From positions 28,000,488-28,064,487 of the forward strand of contig OZ024871.1 of assembly GCA_964017185.1 (NCBI GenBank): DNA of 64,000 bases. Direction: 5' to 3'. Position 1 is the stretch's first letter, and each line of letters starts with the position of its first letter. Below the pieces are notes generated by a model. The model had not been told where the DNA came from, did not search any database, and worked only from the letters and a program-made list of their open reading frames with translations. This document shows, piece by piece, positions 53,501 to 60,858 of this stretch. The translations under genes and the position numbers were made by a program. This stretch comes from Rugalucina vietnamica. Its lineage: Eukaryota > Mollusca > Bivalvia > Lucinida > Lucinidae.

Positions 53501-56500
53501 TCTGGTCTAGACATCGTAGGTGACCATGTGCTACGACGTCTGTGGTAGCAATACATACGGGCATCGTATGTCATCGATTTCTTGCTCTGGCTTTATCATA
53601 CAAAATCGCACTGAGATCGTACGGTAATCGTATGGTCACCGCACACTTTATGTGACGATCGTACAGATCGTGCCATGTCCCGGTACAGAGTCCCTATGAC
53701 TTCTAACTGAACCCTTGCGGTCTCCCTACGGCCGCCGTACAATTTTTGTCCCAAAATTAAAATACAAAATTCATGCGGTGACCACACGATCATCGTAGGG
53801 TCTCCATACGGCGCCCGTGCTATGCCACTACGACGTGTCTACGGGCTACAGTCGTACGATTTTTAAACTATTGTCAAAGTGCAGACTGTATAAAATCGTA
53901 TCGTAGGAGGCCGTAGAATCGTAGGGGCATCTTAGGGTCACTCTGCGGAGACCGCACGAAAATGCAAAAATGACATCGTACGATCATCGCAAGCTAATCG
54001 CAGGCCAAATGTAACCCAAAAATAAACCAAGTAGTAAAATTACGAAATTGGTGAACGTGAAGCAGCTAATCTGTCGCATTGACAATGAACATAGGCTAAT
54101 AACTTTGAGTTTGAGTATTAAAGCCTTTAACTATGGTGCTGTTTTTGGGATTAAAAGCTACATTTAATTCTTAAATGAAGTGTGTTTGTCATTCATAGAC
54201 CGGAGCGTATTTTGCGGTGATTTTAGCAAACAATTAAAAATCGCGCACCTTGCGATAAGAACGCGCACCTTGCGCTAAGAAAGTAACTGTTGTGGATCGA
54301 AAGAAAAACACCTCAGACAAAACCAAGGCAGACTTTCTAACTGATGGTAGGTGTATACGGCCTATATTATCTTTCTATCAAATACTTTCTTATCGTAAGG
54401 TGCGCAAGGTGCGTGAACGTGAGTCTGACGTCAATTATAAAATCGCATGACGTCGTTTAATAGCGCGTTATTTTTCTGCGCCATTTGTAACGTAACGTGT
54501 GCTGAAATTGACGGATAAATACAGAAAAAGTTTTTTTTTTAAATTGAGCGCATGTAGGTTACAATTTTATATTTTGGCTACCAGTTTCTGTCGATGAATG
54601 GACTTGAATGTGAAAAAATGGTGATGTAACCTCGATGCGCTCTATGTTTGTTTAGGTCCCGAATGACCCGAAATCGGCGGAAATTCACAAAAATGCCCTA
54701 ACCTAAGTAACTTTGAGGGCATACTACATGCATATTAATGGACCCAGCCTGAAAACTTAAACGGTTTCTGAAACTAGAATGTTTGAATGTATAATTAACA
54801 CCAACATTCGTAGTAATTATTGACTTTGACTTTTTCCGCGTTTTACAGGGCCGATTTCGATGGTTCCTGCACCTAGGCCTTTGACTTCGAAATCAAAGAA
54901 CAGTAGTACTTTACCATGTCTATATAGACACTTTTTTTTTTTCAACGTCTCTTTCTCAGGAACTTGTTCCTTTCTTTCTTCAATTTAATGACATGACCAA
55001 TAAATTTCTAAATGCCTTGAAATTAAAGCATATGTGAAAAAATCACTTTTTACATGCTGGTACACAAAACATGCAAAAAGTCAGACTACTTACTTCTCTA
55101 GACAAGCAGCTCCAAAAGTGAAGAGATATTTGATAGTTTTGTATCCCTCCATTGCTCCTTCTCCTACTGCAGCTTCTACTGAGCTGTCTGCTACCTATTA
55201 ATGATAAAGTTATTCTATAAACATTTAAATGTCAAATGATTCAACATTGTACTTTGTATCTTGTGTAAGAAGTTTTTGAATTTTCACTTTAAAACAAAAA
55301 TAACATTGTGTTTGCAGCATTGCCTTTGTCTGTCATAAACATACAACCCTGCATTATAAGGATATGGCATTTCAGTCTTTAAATCCAGCAAAACTTTACA
55401 CATCAACATCGTAAAGAAGATACACCATCAATCATGATATAACATTTTACATACAACACTACTGCTCCACATATTACTTTTAGCAGACTAGTATTTGAGC
55501 CTGTGCGTGAGAAAACCAAGAAAACCAACAATCTGCCTATGCGAAAACAAAGACGCAGATCAGCTTCGCGGTAACCGCGAAGCTGATCAGCACCTTTGTT
55601 TTCGCTACACAGATAGTACAGTCACTCTTCTTCTTAAATCCAAAATTTCAAGCCTCTAGCCATCTTCTGTGCTTGTACAGCCCGGTTTGTGTCGGACCTG
55701 GTCAGAAACCCAAATTGTTGGTTTTCTCACGCACAGGCTCAATTTTGTATAGTACCTGTACTGGGCATTTTGTGAGTAACAATCCCAGAAGTCCCATGGC
55801 AAGATGGCGGGTGTTCACTTCATGGCCACTGTCTCCTCTGCAAACACATAAATATTGTTGAACAGTAACAAGGTAATACACTTTTTGGGCAAAATGCATG
55901 CCTGTACCGTCAAAATTTCAAATTTGCTTTGCAGTGATACAAATATGCTTGCAGACTAACTTTATCAAATAATGGATAAATATTTATTCTTGCACACCAG
56001 ATAGGGAAATCCTACTTTTTACCTCATGAGAGAAATTCTTATCTCACCCTTGTTATCTCACCCTGTGTTCAAGCATTCTTTTTTACAATTGGTTGTATAG
56101 GACATCATGTAATTTCGTCGTTAAGTGCACAAGTCACAATGACGTCAAAACATTTTAATTCAAAATGGCGGACACCGCGATTGTAGCGTTTTTCTAGGTA
56201 AATAGTATGAAAATCAAGCTTCGCCGCATTAAGGCGTGCAAGAAAAAGAATCCATCATGCGTGTAAGGTATGGAAAGACAAATCTGTCCCTCGAGTCACA
56301 GTTTGGCATCACTCGGCGAGCCTTGTAATGCCAAACTGAGACCCTCAGGACAGATTTGTCTATCCATACCTGACACTCATGTAAGATTCTAATAATATCA
56401 AATTCATATTTTTGTTTCATGTGTAACAACTTGGATTCATTTTTACTTTAGGGTGTGTTTGGACAAAAAGTTTAGTTGGTTTAAAGGGTTGTTGGAACTT

Positions 56501-59368
56501 ATGTTTATGGCTATTTGTCTTGCCCAGTCAAAATAAATCTTGAAATGCACATACCTAGAAATTCTAAATAACAGTCTCAGGAATCCTTCTGTCATAAAGT
56601 TGTAACTGGAGCTACTGAGGGCAGTCTGAATACAGAAAACATATCTTTTGTGTGTTATTTTGATTTCACAATTTTTTCAACAGTTTTTCCGATGATGATA
56701 TTCTTATCTTCTCATACACAGTAAAATGCAAAGTTTATGGACCCAAAAGAACCTTTAAATACCCAATGTAAATAAACGTAAACTCCTGCATTTTATAAAC
56801 TTGAGATACATACATTTGTAATATTGACTGTATGTTTTGGGACAGAGCTTGTTTCGAGCCACCCTCTATTTTCTTCAAAATAATCATTTCATTGCCCTTT
56901 CAACTTTGGGACACATAAAAAGTTTGTCAGAGAAAAAGTGTCCTTTTTTAAAAAAAAATTATATTGGGACACAGCAATTTTTGGAAATATATTTTTCTTT
57001 ATATTTTTCTCCAAAATGTGCACAAACCATTCCTATGTTTTTGCATATAACATGGACTTACATTAGTATCATGTGGTATCATAGCGCCCAGAAGTCCCAT
57101 GATTCTCTCCTGTGAGTGGATCGAGAACGCCTCTTCCTGTCGACATTCTAGAGTCTGTTCTACACCCAGGGCAAGATTCTTGTTACTATCTGCAAGACAA
57201 ACTGGCTACATAACAACAAGATGACCTTTCATCACTATTTAACCCATTAGTGACAAATTGACTTTCCCATTATAATCAATGGATGAGTCCACTTTTGTTT
57301 TTAGGGGCATCAGGAGTGACTTTAAATTCTTATTTCATTTTCTGATGAAGTTCCTCTGAGCAAACAAAACAGCCCCAGATGGGATGCCACATTCTGCGTC
57401 ACATCTGGGGTTATACTGTTTGCCTGTGTTCCATAAAAAGGATGCTTGGCTTGTATGAGCAAAGATCAAGTAGAAATTAACCTTGGTAGTACAATACATG
57501 GCAAAAAAAGGTTGAAATTTGGATTTCTGTGCAGTGAAAATAAATGCACTTGCCACAACTGTGTGCTTTGTGAACATTCACAAGAATGTTGCTAATGAAA
57601 CAGTATGAATAGATTCCAGATAGAATAACTTTCTGTAAATATGCACTCACAAGAATATGAGCCGCGACGCGAGAAAACCGGTCTTCGGGGTTTCCGACCA
57701 GGTCTGACATAAACCGGCCTGTACAAGCTCAGAAAAGAGTTAGAAGCTTGAAATTTCGGATTTAAGAAGAAGAGAAATTGTACTATCCGAGTAGCGAAAA
57801 CAAAGGCGTGATCAGCTTCGCAGTTACTGTGAAGCTGATCTGCGCCTTTGTTTTCGCATAGGCAATAATCCCGTTTTCTCACGATGCGGCTCATATGATA
57901 GCAGTGTTTTTCTAACATTCATGCAGATTCTGGAGCAGAAAAAAAAAACTTATTTTACAATCTCAAAAATCGCAATAAGCATATAAATTAAATCAACAAA
58001 CCTTCAGCATCGTCTGGCACCTTCTGCAGACAGTGCGTAGAGATACTGATACACATGTGCTGCAACTGGGCAGCGAGACCAGCATACTCCTGGTCTACCG
58101 ATAGTGATGTGCTACCCTCGTTGTTGTAGATAACGTCACTCATTGAGATGGCCAGTAGCGTAAACAACATCCACACATGTTGATGTATGTACGCCTGGAT
58201 CAACGAGTCGGTGTCTTGAGATGTCTTCACTACAATCAGTTACATGCACAAACTTAAGCATTATATAAATCAGCTTTCAAGCAAAAAATATGTAATTAAA
58301 AATCATCACCATATCAGATTGATTTTGAAAATTTACAGTAACACATGACATTATGTGACCAGGGATATTGCTGGCGGCCATTTCCAGAAAAATTCTCATC
58401 AAGAAACATCATCGCCTATCTCCTTACATTATAAAAATGGCCCATACTTGCAAAATGAAGGGGCCATTTTGAAAATTAATGGGCAATTTTGCCCATGACT
58501 GCTTCCAAAACCATCCCTGGTGACAGTCAAATAATTAAATTGTGCATATGAGATTGTGGCAATACTTGAGAATTCTATATCAATTTTAAAATAGATACCC
58601 AACATAAAACATTTCATTTGCCACTTTCTACACGACGAAAGTGTTTCTGTCAGTCATTGAGTACAAAAAAAAATAATATCAAAAGGATCGAGAAGTACTT
58701 ACATTTCATGAGTGGGAACTTTGTCACATCATGGGCAGCTGTATGTCTGAAAAACGTGAGACAAATATTTTAAACATATGCAATGAAATATCATGACATC
58801 ACCATAACCAGTGAAACAAGATGCACTTGCAATTCCATGTTAAAGATATATCAGCTAGGCAGCGATATAGAATTTATTTTAATGTTTTGTAGTGAGCCTG
58901 AAAACTGTTATCCTTCATCCTGCAAAGCCTTCATGGTGTCGTAGATAATAAGCCATTTGTCTTTTTAACCAGGGATTTGGGTTTCATCTGGAGCTTCTCC
59001 TGTATTTAATTCAACTAACAAACCTTTATCCCAAAACTGAAATGAGATGGTTTTCAAAAAGACAACAGTCATCTGTTTCTTACCCTTGAAATTGATGCAA
59101 CTGTAACAAATAAAAATCCTCACTCTCATTAAAAGCTGTGCGAGAACTTTGCAGTCAATTTGTATCATTGTTATCTATATGACGGGGCTTACAAACAGCA
59201 ACTCACCCAGAAGGTAGATGTTCCTTTAGATGACATCCATAACAGAGATCAAAATCTTCACACACATTGCAGTGGATCCGAGTTCCGACTATAAACGCCT
59301 GGCATTTGTTGCATTTATACCTGAAAGAAAAATCAAGTTTCATAAAACTTGATTCAGAAAACAAACTT

Positions 59369-59417
<49 letters not shown>

Positions 59418-60824
59418 ATACATGTGATATCTCCCGATCTCGGCGTATTTTAGGGATTTGAAGGGCCCACTCCCGACGGTCCCCCGATCTGCCGAAGTCC
59501 CTATTTGAGGTGTTTGCAGTTGTTTTTTTATCCAACAGTCCAATTTTTAACTTATAGGATGGTAAATACGGTAGTTGACTTGAAGACGCTGCGTGATATC
59601 TTGACCTAGATTATGTGTATATTGCCTGTGGCTATTTTCAGATGTGTCATAACGTGTGAATAATTGGATTATCAATACTTGATGTACAAGAGGGATTAAA
59701 TCTGATTAATTGGTTTAACAAGTCTGGTGTCAGCTATTTAATTGCTCATCAACATGTGCGTTCAAGTGTAATGAAAATAGACCCTGTGTTAAAATAATTG
59801 TAATCAATAACGGAATGACAAAAAAACTATCATGAAGTGTACAGCAGTGAGTCCAAAGAAAATCCCATTGTAGTACTGACATTGGATTTAAGCGCTTCAG
59901 TATTCGAATGTTTGTATGTACAATTTTTATTTTGTTATAATAGAATGGTATGAATTTACAAGCTATTCATTTTTATTCTTCATTCTTCGGCTTCAAAAGC
60001 ATCTACAAAAAAAAAAAAAAAGAGAATAAGCTTGATCAGCCTCAGTACAATTTGACGATGTAATATCGGTGGACGGAAAAAAAGTCACAGGAAAAAAAGT
60101 CACGGAAATAAAGTCACGGAAAAAAAGTCACAGTAAAAAAAGTCACAGGAAATAAAGTCACAAAAATAGAATACCAAAAGAAAATACATATAATCTATAC
60201 ATACATGAAGTAGGATATAATTTTTGTGTTTAAAGTAGAAATGATGAGGAAATGTCATAATTAAAGCTCAATTCCTGCTCTAGAAAATTTTTAAAATAAC
60301 TGAAACAAATAAAAGATGGGAACCATCCTAGTACATGTATATGGGGTATGGGGATGCTTTGGTAGAGCATGGAGCCAGAGGAAGGGTGATGGAAACCTTA
60401 TGCTGCAATATAATGCATGTTGTGCATTTGAAAAAGCCTCTAATAAGCTTCCAGAGAACTGGTTTAGTACTCAGGAAGCATTAGCTCCATCCCGGCATGA
60501 CTGAAAATTGATCATCAGGACGTAAAACTTCAACCCAAGCAAAAATATTTTTAATACTATTAGTAATAATAAAAATGACAAAGTCCATTCTAACATAAAG
60601 CAGAAAAAAAAAAGATTTTATGTTTGTGACTTTTTTTCCTGTGACTTTTTTTCCTACCCAAATCTGTGACTTTTTTTCCGTGACTTTTTTTCCTGTGACT
60701 TTTTTTCCTACATTCGTAATATCGGTCATGACCACGAGAAAATAAACCTCCCGATATGAGAGTAAATATTACAATTTCAAATTGGAAATCTCCCGACCGT
60801 GAAGAAAGAAAATATCACATGTAT

Positions 60825-60858
<34 letters not shown>

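Larger units (their letters stand above)
49421..54882. mobile_element. 5.46-kb composite element with 34-bp perfect inverted ends
   Basis: AAAGGCCTAGGTGCAGGAAC (first 20 of 34 bases, 49421-49454) has its exact complement at 54849-54882. GAC flanks both ends, a possible 3-bp target duplication. It fills most of the ZZEF1 intron between exons 9 and 10. Inside are a hairpin repeat, two SINE types, a 191-bp tandem repeat, a CGTACG-type fragment and a GCGCACCTTGCG palindrome. I recognise no transposase in any frame, so it is either nonautonomous, gutted, or two half-copies with later insertions. Confidence 0.65.
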
